32,179 bases of DNA from the NCBI RefSeq assembly GCF_018274385.1, contig NZ_JAAFYZ010000110.1, positions 1 to 32,179 on the forward strand, given 5' to 3'. Positions 1 through 6,088 of this stretch are shown here, piece by piece. The notes below the pieces were generated by a model. The model made no database searches, was not told the DNA's origin, and saw only the letters and a program-made list of their open reading frames with translations. Positions within the stretch are counted from its first letter, which is position 1. Every line of letters starts with the position of its first letter. The DNA is from Catenulispora pinistramenti (GTDB lineage Bacteria > Actinomycetota > Actinomycetes > Streptomycetales > Catenulisporaceae). Position numbers and translations under genes: made by a program.

Positions 1-558
1 GGGTTCGGGCGGGGAGAGCGGGACCGCCGAGTGGGGCGTGACCAGCAGCGGGGCCGGGTGGCCGCGGTTGACCATCCGCAGGCCCGGGCCGGTGAGGTCG
101 AGTTCGACGAGGAGAGCGGTGGCGAAGTCCTCGTGGCGTTCGGCGGCACTGTGGGATTCAGTGGCGCTGTGGGATTCAGTGGCGCCGAGGCGGGCCCGGT
201 GGGCGATCGTCGCGTCGAGGCGCTGGGCGAGCGCGATGAGGTCGAGTTCGGCGGCGTAGGTGTGGAAGGCGTGCACGACGGCCGCCGCGGTGGCCGCCGC
301 CTGCGGTCCGGAGCCGCGGGCGTCGCCGATCAGCACCCTGACGGTGTCGCGGGTGCGGACCTGCGCGTGGAAGTCGCCGCTGAGTCCGGCGGCCGAGTCG
401 CCCGGGCGTCGGTGGACGGCGGCTCGGAACGGGCTGGCGGACCCGGCTTCGGCCCGGACATGGGCGTAGGCGTCGGCCTGGTCATGGACATCGGCCTGGG
501 TATGAACACCGGCCTGGGCCTGGGCGGGGCGGCGGGGGCACGGGATGAGCGCGGCCAT
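1..558 (-). CDS. PP2C/SpoIIE-family protein phosphatase, 5' part only
   Basis: The minus-strand frame from the ATG at 558 stays open for 186 codons to the left edge, so the C-terminus is missing. The first 50 or so residues are low complexity with imperfect QADVHDQAD-type repeats. The SpoIIE phosphatase domain follows: SGDFHAQV (D62) and LIGDARGSGPQAAA (D79) carry the metal-binding aspartates. Later come an EDFATALLVELD strand and NRGHPAPLL, which is usual in this family. Such enzymes dephosphorylate anti-sigma-factor antagonists or related serine/threonine phosphoproteins. A GGTGAGGG sequence just upstream could serve as ribosome binding site, and the start lies 7 bp after the SsgA-like stop, so the two are probably co-transcribed. 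An 18-bp tandem duplication inside the domain gives ATESHS twice. I am confident of the family, not of the substrate. Confidence 0.85.
   Translation of the reverse strand, partial: MAALIPCPRRPAQAQAGVHTQADVHDQADAYAHVRAEAGSASPFRAAVHRRPGDSAAGLSGDFHAQVRTRDTVRVLIGDARGSGPQAAATAAAVVHAFHTYAAELDLIALAQRLDATIAHRARLGATESHSATESHSAAERHEDFATALLVELDLTGPGLRMVNRGHPAPLLVTPHSAVPLSPPEP
151..186. repeat. 18-bp tandem duplication inside the phosphatase gene
   Basis: GTGGGATTCAGTGGCGCT at 151-168 is followed directly by the same sequence with one changed base at 169-186. It is in frame and duplicates six residues, ATESHS, in a loop of the phosphatase domain. The near identity suggests recent slippage. Confidence 0.9.
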
Positions 559-565
559 CGTGCCC

Positions 566-1054
566 TCACCCCTGGCCGTGGTCGACGAGCCGGGCCAGCG
601 CTCGGTCCAGGTCCAGGTGCCGGGGTTCGGAGCCGGCCGGGACGATCGCGTAGGCGTGGCACAGGAACATCCGGACCGCCGCCTGCGGCGTGATCACCAA
701 GGCGGTCGAGGCGCCGCTGCGCAGCTCGATCATCAGATCGCTGGGGCCGAACGGCCAGACGTGGACATCGCCCTCGCCGGTCGGGGTGTGCAGGCCGTCG
801 GTGAGCAGGTCGCGGGCGAAGACCCACTCGATGGCGTCGGTCACCGCGCCGGTGCCGTCGGCCGCGCCTTCTTCCCCATCGGCGCCGCCGTCGGGATCGC
901 CGTCGGGATCGCCGTCGGGATCGACGTCGAGGAACGCCAGCCGGACCGCGAACGGATCGTCGGAGCGGTAGCGCAGGACCGCGGGCACTCCCGCCATCCG
1001 CGTGTCGGAGGTCACGACGTGGGTCTTGAGCGGCTGTTCGTGGGTGGCGAGCAT
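566..1054 (-). CDS. SsgA-family sporulation and cell-division regulator
   Basis: The 162-aa product follows the SsgA/SsgB-like (SALP) pattern: LRYRSDDPFAVRLAF near the N-terminus, IEWVFARDLLTDGLH in the middle, then GDVHVWPFG and a C-terminal AYAIVPAGSEPRHLDLD. SALPs are small actinomycete proteins that position the divisome or guide peptidoglycan synthesis during sporulation. AAGGAG lies 8 nt before the ATG at 1054, a good ribosome binding site. It is longer than a usual member because of an acidic insert of about 30 residues (DPDGDPDGDPDGG and following) between the first strands, encoded in part by a 12-bp tandem repeat. The phosphatase gene follows 7 bp later. Which SALP subgroup it belongs to cannot be decided by eye. 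Confidence 0.85.
   Translation of the reverse strand: MLATHEQPLKTHVVTSDTRMAGVPAVLRYRSDDPFAVRLAFLDVDPDGDPDGDPDGGADGEEGAADGTGAVTDAIEWVFARDLLTDGLHTPTGEGDVHVWPFGPSDLMIELRSGASTALVITPQAAVRMFLCHAYAIVPAGSEPRHLDLDRALARLVDHGQG
887..922. repeat. Three tandem copies of a 12-bp unit in the SsgA-like gene
   Basis: GCCGTCGGGATC occurs three times in a row without a mismatch. On the coding (minus) strand it gives repeated DPDG, making an acidic insert that SsgA-like proteins do not normally have. Confidence 0.92.
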
Positions 1055-1118
1055 CGCGGTACTCCTTGCTGTCGACGGACCCGGCGGGTGGTGCCGTCGG
1101 GCCGCTGTAGTGGCGTTA

Positions 1119-1137
1119 TCACAACAAGGACTTGTGA
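1119..1137. promoter_or_regulatory. Palindrome in the divergent SsgA/sigma-factor promoter region
   Basis: TCACAA at 1119-1124 and TTGTGA at 1132-1137 form a 6-bp inverted repeat with a 7-bp spacer, and a further TTGTGA half-site lies at 1175-1180. It sits 65 bp upstream of the SsgA-like start in the 198-bp gap between divergent genes. This is compatible with an operator for a dimeric regulator, but six-base arms can arise by chance. Confidence 0.35.
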
Positions 1138-1252
1138 AGGGCGCCTGACCTTACGCGGTTTTCGCCCGAATTCTTTGTGATCTACGCCACACCGGGGACG
1201 AAACGGATCTTCGGTACCATCGGTACGCACAGCGACGACTTGGGGTGCGACC

Positions 1253-3202
1253 GTGACTGAAGCCGCTATAAGCGACCAATCGCCTGCCGACGACGCGAAG
1301 CCGGGGCCGGCACCGGAGCTGGCGCCGGATCCGTCCTCGGAACCGGCGTTGGAGACATCGGAGCCGGCATCGGAGCCGAGGCCCGGCACCGACCTGGCCG
1401 CGTACACGCGCGTCTACGAGGAGCACAACAGCCGCCTCGTCGGCTACGCCGTGACCCTCACCGGCAACCCCTCGACCGCCGAGGACCTGGTCGCCGAGGC
1501 CCACTTCCGGGTCTGGCGCCGCATCGCGGCCGGCCACGAGGTCCAGAACATCCCGGCCTACCTGGCCACCACGGTCCGCAACCTGGCGAACACCCTGCAC
1601 CGCGCCACCACCGAGATCCCGGTCCCTGCCGAGACGGCCGAAGCCGAGTTCGGCCGCCCCGCCGCGACCGCGGCCCCGGACGACCTCTCGCAGCAGGTGG
1701 CGCACGTGGACTTCGTCACCCGCCTCCTGAAGGACCTCCCCGAACGCTGGGTCCACGCCCTGTGGCTCTCGGAGGTCGAGGACCTGCCGCTGGAGACGGT
1801 CGGCCGACGCATCGGGGCGAACAGCAACGCCACAGCAGTCCTGCTGAACCGCGCCCGCGAGGGCCTACGCCAGGCCTTCCTGCGCGGCTACCCGGGAGCA
1901 CCGGCGGCCGAGGCGTGCGCGAAGCACTGGCAGAAGATGCCCTCACTGGTCCGCGGCGGCCTGTCGGCCCGCCAGACGGACTCCCTGCGCGGGCACGCGG
2001 AGCAGTGCGACGACTGCCGCGCCCGCCTGGCCGCACTCCAGCAGGTCAACCTGCGGCTGCCCGCCCTGCTCGGCCCGGCACTGCTGCTGCTCACGCTGGG
2101 CGGCGGCTCGCTGCGCCTGTTCGCCGCGGGAGCTGTCGGCGGCGCGAAGGCGGCCGGCGCCGCGGGCGGCGCGAAGACCGCCGGCGTGGTCGGCGGCGCG
2201 AAGGCTGCCGGAGCCACTGCCGGCGCGACGGCTGCGGGAGCCAACGGCGCTGGAGCCGCGGCCGGCGCTGCCGGAAGCGCGAAGGCAGCCGGAGCGACCG
2301 GTGGCGCGAAAGCCGCCGGGGTGGTCGGCGGCGCGCGTCATCTGCGGCACGTCGGCGGCAAGCTGCGGCATGGTGTGTCGAGCGGTGGCGGCAAGACGGC
2401 CGTGGTCTCCGCGGGGGTGCTGGGGTCGACGGCCATAGCGGTCGCGGCCGTGGCGTTGACCGGCGGTGCCGCACACCCGAGTGCCACACCCGCTCAGCAG
2501 CCTGCGACGCAGCCGGCCAAGTCCGCGCCCGCCGCCAAGACGACGCCCTCGGTCCCCAAGCCATCGACTCCCAAGCCATCGACTCCCAAGCCATCGACTC
2601 CCAAGCCCTCAACCCCCACGCCCGCGGCTCCCAAGCATGCGGCGCCGCCTGCCACATCCGCGCCGCAGCCGCAGCCCGCAGCTGTGCCGGTCCAGTACAC
2701 CCCGCGCCATGCCGCGCCCGCCGCGACGCCGCACGTCGCACCGATCCAGACCACGCCGACCCAGACCGCGCCGGCCCAGGCCACGCCAATTCAGACCACG
2801 GCCCCGCCGCCCGCCGCTATCCCGCCGCCGACGCAGCCGGCCACCACCGCGCCGACGATCCCGCCGGTCAGCACTCCCCCGCCGAGTCAGCCGGTCGCCA
2901 CCCCGTCGAGCCCGCCGGTTCAGCAGGCCGCCGCGCCGCCGCCGGTGCAGGCCCCTGTCACGCCGCCGACGACTCCGGTGGCGACGCAGCCTCCTGTGAC
3001 TCCTCCCCCGACCCCGCCGGCCACACCGACGCCGCCGCCCTCCTCGACGCCGCCGAGCAAGCCGGATCACGACATCGACGTGACCATCGTCGTGAGCCCG
3101 CCGCTCAACGTGACGATCACGGTGCACCTCCCGCACCCCACGCAGGATCAGGACGACGCGCAGAGCCACGGCGCGGCGGCCTCCGGCTCCCCCTCGCGCT
3201 AA
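1253..3202 (+). CDS. ECF sigma factor fused to a zinc-finger anti-sigma-like segment, membrane segment and Pro-rich tail
   Basis: This 649-aa protein starts with GTG. After an acidic, Pro-rich 45-residue leader, sigma-70 region 2 spans about 51-117 (VYEEHNSRLVGYA, STAEDLVAEAHFRVWRR) and region 4 about 153-211 (LPERWVHALWLSEVEDLPLE, then a helix-turn-helix). Next is a zinc-binding anti-sigma-like segment, C222 followed by H248-x3-C252-x2-C255. A hydrophobic stretch follows (about 268-290), then an Ala/Gly/Lys repeat region (290-360) and a clear membrane helix (382-403). The last 240 residues are Pro/Thr/Ala-rich and end in a short strand-rich piece (DIDVTIVVSPPLNVTITVHL). Ordinary ECF factors are about 170-220 aa and are held by a separate anti-sigma factor; here both roles appear to sit in one chain. 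Whether the tail lies outside depends on whether 268-290 also crosses the membrane. No separate anti-sigma gene adjoins it. Confidence 0.88.
   Translation: MTEAAISDQSPADDAKPGPAPELAPDPSSEPALETSEPASEPRPGTDLAAYTRVYEEHNSRLVGYAVTLTGNPSTAEDLVAEAHFRVWRRIAAGHEVQNIPAYLATTVRNLANTLHRATTEIPVPAETAEAEFGRPAATAAPDDLSQQVAHVDFVTRLLKDLPERWVHALWLSEVEDLPLETVGRRIGANSNATAVLLNRAREGLRQAFLRGYPGAPAAEACAKHWQKMPSLVRGGLSARQTDSLRGHAEQCDDCRARLAALQQVNLRLPALLGPALLLLTLGGGSLRLFAAGAVGGAKAAGAAGGAKTAGVVGGAKAAGATAGATAAGANGAGAAAGAAGSAKAAGATGGAKAAGVVGGARHLRHVGGKLRHGVSSGGGKTAVVSAGVLGSTAIAVAAVALTGGAAHPSATPAQQPATQPAKSAPAAKTTPSVPKPSTPKPSTPKPSTPKPSTPTPAAPKHAAPPATSAPQPQPAAVPVQYTPRHAAPAATPHVAPIQTTPTQTAPAQATPIQTTAPPPAAIPPPTQPATTAPTIPPVSTPPPSQPVATPSSPPVQQAAAPPPVQAPVTPPTTPVATQPPVTPPPTPPATPTPPPSSTPPSKPDHDIDVTIVVSPPLNVTITVHLPHPTQDQDDAQSHGAAASGSPSR
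2555..2614. repeat. Four tandem 15-bp units encoding KPSTP repeats
   Basis: CCCAAGCCATCGACT is repeated exactly at 2555, 2570 and 2585, with a diverged fourth copy at 2600-2614. It encodes PKPST repeats in the Pro-rich tail of the sigma-factor fusion, a stalk-like stretch that may span the cell wall. Confidence 0.9.
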
Positions 3203-3313
3203 CCGTTCGATTTCCGCAAAGTCACCCGGATGACCGCGACCGACAGGACACGCCGGACTCCCCGATGAGTTGCTGGGTTGGGGGTCCGCTCGACCGAAGG
3301 AGGTCCTGAGGCG

Positions 3314-3736
3314 ATGTCCAAGTCAGGGAAGAAGACCGAAGGGAACGCCGAGCACGTCGCCAAGTCCGACGTGCGGCACCGTTACAAGGTGACGGAGTTC
3401 GCCGACTTCACCCGGCGCGAGATGAAGCCCGACGGCACGGAGAAGATGATGCCGCGGGTCGCCGTCCTCACTCCGATGAACGGTGCCGGTAAACAGGTGC
3501 GGGCCTACGTCCCGGGCAACCTGGACGCCCCGCTGGAGGTGGGCTCGGTCGTGATGTGCCGGCCGCACGACAAGCCGAACAAGGGCGACGGCCCGCCGGT
3601 GAAGTTCCGGATCACCAACGTCGTCGAGGCCGGAACCGGTGGTGACGGCACGCTGACCGCCGCGCAGAACCAGCTCGCGAGCCGGACGGCGACCGGCGCG
3701 ATCGCGATGGAGCCGAGCGAGTCCGCCCGCCGGTGA
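3314..3736 (+). CDS. Hypothetical protein, 140 aa
   Basis: I do not recognise this family. The ATG at 3314 is chosen because AGGAGG at 3298-3303 lies 10 nt upstream; an in-frame ATG at 3278 has no such site. The product begins with a Lys/Glu-rich segment (MSKSGKKTEGNAEHVAKSD), continues with mixed polar sequence (YKVTEFADFTRREMKPDGTE) and several short predicted strands (PRVAVLTPM, VRAYVPG, VGSVVMCRPHD, VKFRITNVV), and has a Gly/Ala/Ser-rich end. It has no signal peptide or membrane segment, so it is probably cytoplasmic. The strand-rich core with a VGSVVMCRP turn could be a small barrel of OB-fold type, which is only a guess. It lies 111 bp after the sigma factor on the same strand. Confidence 0.7.
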   Translation: MSKSGKKTEGNAEHVAKSDVRHRYKVTEFADFTRREMKPDGTEKMMPRVAVLTPMNGAGKQVRAYVPGNLDAPLEVGSVVMCRPHDKPNKGDGPPVKFRITNVVEAGTGGDGTLTAAQNQLASRTATGAIAMEPSESARR

Positions 3737-3754
3737 GGTCCGCCCGCCGGTGAT
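3721..3754. repeat. 17-bp tandem duplication across the stop codon
   Basis: GTCCGCCCGCCGGTGA at 3721-3736 ends with the TGA of the 140-aa hypothetical gene and is repeated at 3738-3753. The last codons and stop of the gene are therefore copied immediately downstream, out of frame with the first copy. Confidence 0.9.
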
Positions 3755-3760
3755 TCGGTA

Positions 3761-3837
3761 GCTGATGGCTGGTGGCTGGTAGCTGGTAGCTGGTAGCTGG
3801 TAGCTGGTAGCTGGTAGCTGGTAGCCGATAGCCGATA
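3761..3837. repeat. Heptamer tandem repeat (GCTGGTA), 11 units
   Basis: Seven exact GCTGGTA units at 3775-3823 are flanked by variants: GCTGATG and GCTGGTG on the left, two GCCGATA on the right. The array fills much of the 206-bp gap between two convergent genes (stops at 3736 plus and 3943 minus). Nothing else was seen in this gap. The units have no dyad symmetry and no spacers, so this is neither CRISPR nor a terminator. Low-copy heptamer arrays usually come from polymerase slippage and vary between strains. Confidence 0.95.
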
Positions 3838-3942
3838 AATCAGCATGCTGATGCCGATGGCAACAGGCGGCAGGCCGGTCCGGGGCGTCCCGCACGAATG
3901 GGGCGCCCCGGATCGCGTACCCCCATTTCGCAGCCCACTGCT

Positions 3943-4203
3943 TCAGTCGCCGACCACCGCGAGGCGGCGCAGCACCAGGAACCCGCCGAAGCCGGGCACC
4001 AACGCGGCGAACTTGGTGACGGCGACCGCGCGGTCGTTGCGCCACGCGGTGACGACGATGACCAAGTAGGCGCAGCCGTGCGCGGGGCCGATCAGGGAAC
4101 TGATGGGTGCGAGCCGGAGGGTCGCCAGGTTGGCCAGCAAGACGAAAAGCGTGACGAGTTCGACGCAGGCGGCGACGCGGAAGAAGCGGGTGGGCACGGT
4201 CAC
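3943..4203 (-). CDS. DUF3817-type small integral membrane protein
   Basis: The 86-aa product has three hydrophobic segments and the GPAHGCAYLV motif (about 39-48), the GPxHG signature of the DUF3817 family, followed by a WRNDRA loop. Function is unknown in the family; members are inner-membrane proteins of about 90-110 aa. Its start overlaps the stop of the preceding membrane-protein gene by 4 bp (4200-4203), so the two are translationally coupled. It is transcribed away from the GlxA-type regulator. Confidence 0.75.
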   Translation of the reverse strand: MTVPTRFFRVAACVELVTLFVLLANLATLRLAPISSLIGPAHGCAYLVIVVTAWRNDRAVAVTKFAALVPGFGGFLVLRRLAVVGD

Positions 4204-4673
4204 GCTCCCGTGGTGGAGCCGGGACGGATGATCATCAGGACCGTGACAACGGCCCAGAGGAGATTGAACACGCCGGTATCCATGGCCAAGCGAGTGCTGG
4301 AAATGATGCGGGTGGTTCCGGCGGGCTCAGCCAGATCCGTGAGCGCGGCCTGCTGTCCCGGCAGGATCCGCAGCATGAGAACGGCCGCGGCCACAGCGGT
4401 CAGGGCGATGGCGGTGATCAGCCACGCACTGCCCAGGACGCCAAGGTTGCTCGCGGTGGCGAAGCCGAACACGGGTACCGCCATGCCGATCGCGGCGTAG
4501 ACGCGGCAGACGCGGTGCAGCAGGTGGAGCTGGTTGGACGCGGAGGTATCGCCCGCGCCCGACGCGTCATGCGCCTGTCGCAGAACCCTGGGAAACATGC
4601 TCGCGGCGACGGCCACCGGGCCGACCGCGATGATGGCTGCCAGAACGTGCAGCGACAGCAAGAATTTGGTCAC
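4200..4673 (-). CDS. Four-helix integral membrane protein, DUF2269-like
   Basis: The 157-aa product has four hydrophobic helices: about 3-25 (LLSLHVLAAIIAVGPVAVA), 55-77 (VYAAIGMAVPVFGFA), 80-103 (AWLITAIALTAVAAAVLML) and 132-149 (LLWAVVTVLMII). The LHVLAAIIAVGP start and overall layout resemble the DUF2269 group of predicted membrane proteins, a family call made from memory. The GTG start at 4673 has no ribosome binding site. Instead TAGCGT lies exactly 6 nt upstream, so translation from a leaderless transcript is likely. It overlaps the DUF3817 gene and is divergent from the GlxA-like regulator, which may control it. Confidence 0.65.
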   Translation of the reverse strand: MTKFLLSLHVLAAIIAVGPVAVAASMFPRVLRQAHDASGAGDTSASNQLHLLHRVCRVYAAIGMAVPVFGFATASNLGVLGSAWLITAIALTAVAAAVLMLRILPGQQAALTDLAEPAGTTRIISSTRLAMDTGVFNLLWAVVTVLMIIRPGSTTGA

Positions 4674-4679
4674 TTCGCG

Positions 4680-4685
4680 ACGCTA
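4680..4685 (-). promoter_or_regulatory. Candidate -10 element for a leaderless transcript
   Basis: Read on the minus strand, TAGCGT is followed by exactly 6 nt and then the GTG at 4673. TANNNT at this distance is the pattern of leaderless actinobacterial promoters. No good -35 was seen. Confidence 0.5.
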
Positions 4686-4823
4686 TCCGGCCGGCGCCGC
4701 CTACCCCAGTGGCGATTGTGACAGGTTCCAACGGAAAATTGCCATCACCGCCACATAGGGTGTGAGCTGCTAACACTTCGCCATCGATCTCTACCGAACG
4801 CTGTGCCCATAGCCGCGTAGAGG

Positions 4824-4829
4824 TATGTT
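4824..4829 (+). promoter_or_regulatory. Candidate -10 element for a leaderless transcript of the GlxA-like gene
   Basis: TATGTT is followed by exactly 6 nt and then the ATG at 4836. An AGAGG at about 4819-4823 is too far from the ATG to be a convincing ribosome binding site. The same spacing is seen before three other genes here. Confidence 0.5.
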
Positions 4830-4835
4830 CTCGCC

Positions 4836-5801
4836 ATGCACACCGTAGCCATCCTCGCCCTGGACGGGGTGATCCCCTTCGACCTGTCGACCCCGATCGA
4901 GGTCTTCACCCGCTTCCGGCTGCCCGACGGACGGCCCGGCTACCAGGTCCGGGTCTGTGCCGAGCACGAAGAGGTCGACACCGGGACCTTCACCCTGCGG
5001 GTCCGCTGGGGGCTCGAGGCATTGCAGGACGCTGACACGATCGTCGTCCCCGGCATCGCCGAACTCCGTGCCCCGCTGCCGGACGCGGTCGCCGACGCGC
5101 TCCGCGCCGCCGCGGCGAACGGCACCCGCATCGCGTCGATCTGCACCGGCACCTTCCCCCTGGCCGCGACCGGCCTGCTCGACGGCCTGCGCGCCACCAC
5201 GCACTGGCTCGCCGCCGACCAGCTGGCCGCCGCGTATCCCGCGATCGAGGTGGACCCGAACGTCCTGTACGTCGACAACGGCCAGTTCCTCACCTCCGCC
5301 GGCGCCGCCGCCGGACTCGACCTGTGCCTGCACCTGATCCGCAAGGACTACGGCTCCGCGGTCGCCGCCCACGCCGCCCGGCTGTCGGTGATGCCGCTGG
5401 AGCGCGAGGGCGGACAAGCGCAGTTCATCGTGCACGACCACGTCCCGGCCCCGGCCCCGCAAGGCGCCACGCTGGACCCGCTCCTCACCTGGCTCCGGGA
5501 CAACCTCGGCCGTGACCTCACGCTGCCCGACATCGCCGCCGAGGCGGGCCTGAGCACCCGCACGTTGATCCGCCGCTTCCGCGAGCAGACCGGCACCACG
5601 CCCTTGCAGTGGCTCCATCGCGCCCGCGTCCGCCGCGCGCAACACCTGCTGGAGACGACGCAGCACTCGGTCGAGCGGATCGCGGGGCAGGTGGGGTTCG
5701 GGTCGGCGACGGCGTTCCGGGATCGGTTCAAGCGAACCGCGGGCGTCAGCCCTCAGACCTACCGGCGGTCGTTCGGCTCGGCTGGCGCGCCCCACCGATA
5801 G
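4836..5801 (+). CDS. GlxA-family transcriptional regulator (DJ-1/PfpI plus AraC-type HTH)
   Basis: The 321-aa length and two-domain build match the family. Residues 1 to about 170 form a DJ-1/PfpI-like domain (VAILALDGVIPFDLSTPIEV at the start; the nucleophile-elbow region SICTGTFPLAATGLLDG with C103). Residues about 213-312 carry two AraC helix-turn-helix units (LPDIAAEAGLSTRTLIRRF and IAGQVGFGSATAFRDRF) ending in GVSPQTYRRSF. In family members the N-terminal domain is thought to sense a small metabolite rather than act as an enzyme. The likely nearest target is the divergent membrane-protein pair across the 162-bp gap. Its stop codon lies inside the first unit of a 30-bp tandem repeat. Family call is firm; ligand unknown. 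Confidence 0.92.
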   Translation: MHTVAILALDGVIPFDLSTPIEVFTRFRLPDGRPGYQVRVCAEHEEVDTGTFTLRVRWGLEALQDADTIVVPGIAELRAPLPDAVADALRAAAANGTRIASICTGTFPLAATGLLDGLRATTHWLAADQLAAAYPAIEVDPNVLYVDNGQFLTSAGAAAGLDLCLHLIRKDYGSAVAAHAARLSVMPLEREGGQAQFIVHDHVPAPAPQGATLDPLLTWLRDNLGRDLTLPDIAAEAGLSTRTLIRRFREQTGTTPLQWLHRARVRRAQHLLETTQHSVERIAGQVGFGSATAFRDRFKRTAGVSPQTYRRSFGSAGAPHR

Positions 5802-5898
5802 GCGACCTCGCCCGGCGCGCCCCACCGATAGGCGACCTCGCGCGCCGCGCCCGACCAATGAGCGACCACGCCCAGGCGCGCCCAACCGCTGAGCGAGC
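5784..5898. repeat. About four 30-bp tandem units, each with a stop codon
   Basis: Units at 5784-5813 and 5814-5843 are nearly identical (GGCGCGCCCCACCGATAGGC and following); a third at 5844-5873 and a fourth from 5875 are diverged. The first covers the last codons and TAG of the GlxA-like gene. Each unit keeps a stop at the matching place (TAG, TAG, TGA, TGA). The array fills the first part of the 287-bp gap before the transporter operon. Apart from a weak palindrome near 6040, I see nothing else in that gap. Confidence 0.85.
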
Positions 5899-6031
5899 AA
5901 TGAAAAACCAAAGAGCAACCGACAAGCACTGATTTTCGAACACCGCCTCACTCTCACCCCCACCAGCCACCTCCGAAGCGCGAGCAACCCTTCTGGCCCC
6001 CTCCAACTGGCGCCCCACCCCGACCGCACTT

Positions 6032-6049
6032 CTAGTGGGAAACCAGTAG
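6032..6049. promoter_or_regulatory. Imperfect palindrome upstream of the sugar transporter operon
   Basis: CTAGTGG at 6032-6038 and CCAGTAG at 6043-6049 pair at six of seven positions around GAAA, 40 bp before the transporter start codon. Position and size would suit a repressor operator, but no regulator of a known sugar-operator family is encoded next to it. Confidence 0.3.
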
Positions 6050-6088
6050 GCCGCCGAATCCGGGGGCCGCGAGAGGAGTGAGCGCATC

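Noticed and set aside
1762-3309. A 515-codon plus-strand frame overlapping the sigma factor
   Set aside because: It is a shifted frame of the Pro/Ala-rich region; its product is Arg-rich with no domain, while the other frame has a coherent sigma factor.
3761-3837. CRISPR array
   Set aside because: Units are 7 bp, contiguous, without spacers, and no cas gene is present.
3505-3846. A minus-strand frame with YQLPATS repeats
   Set aside because: The repeats are only the translation of the heptamer array; it also runs antisense into the 140-aa gene that has a good ribosome binding site.
4791-6029. A 412-codon minus-strand frame
   Set aside because: It is antisense to the GlxA-like gene and has no recognisable domain.
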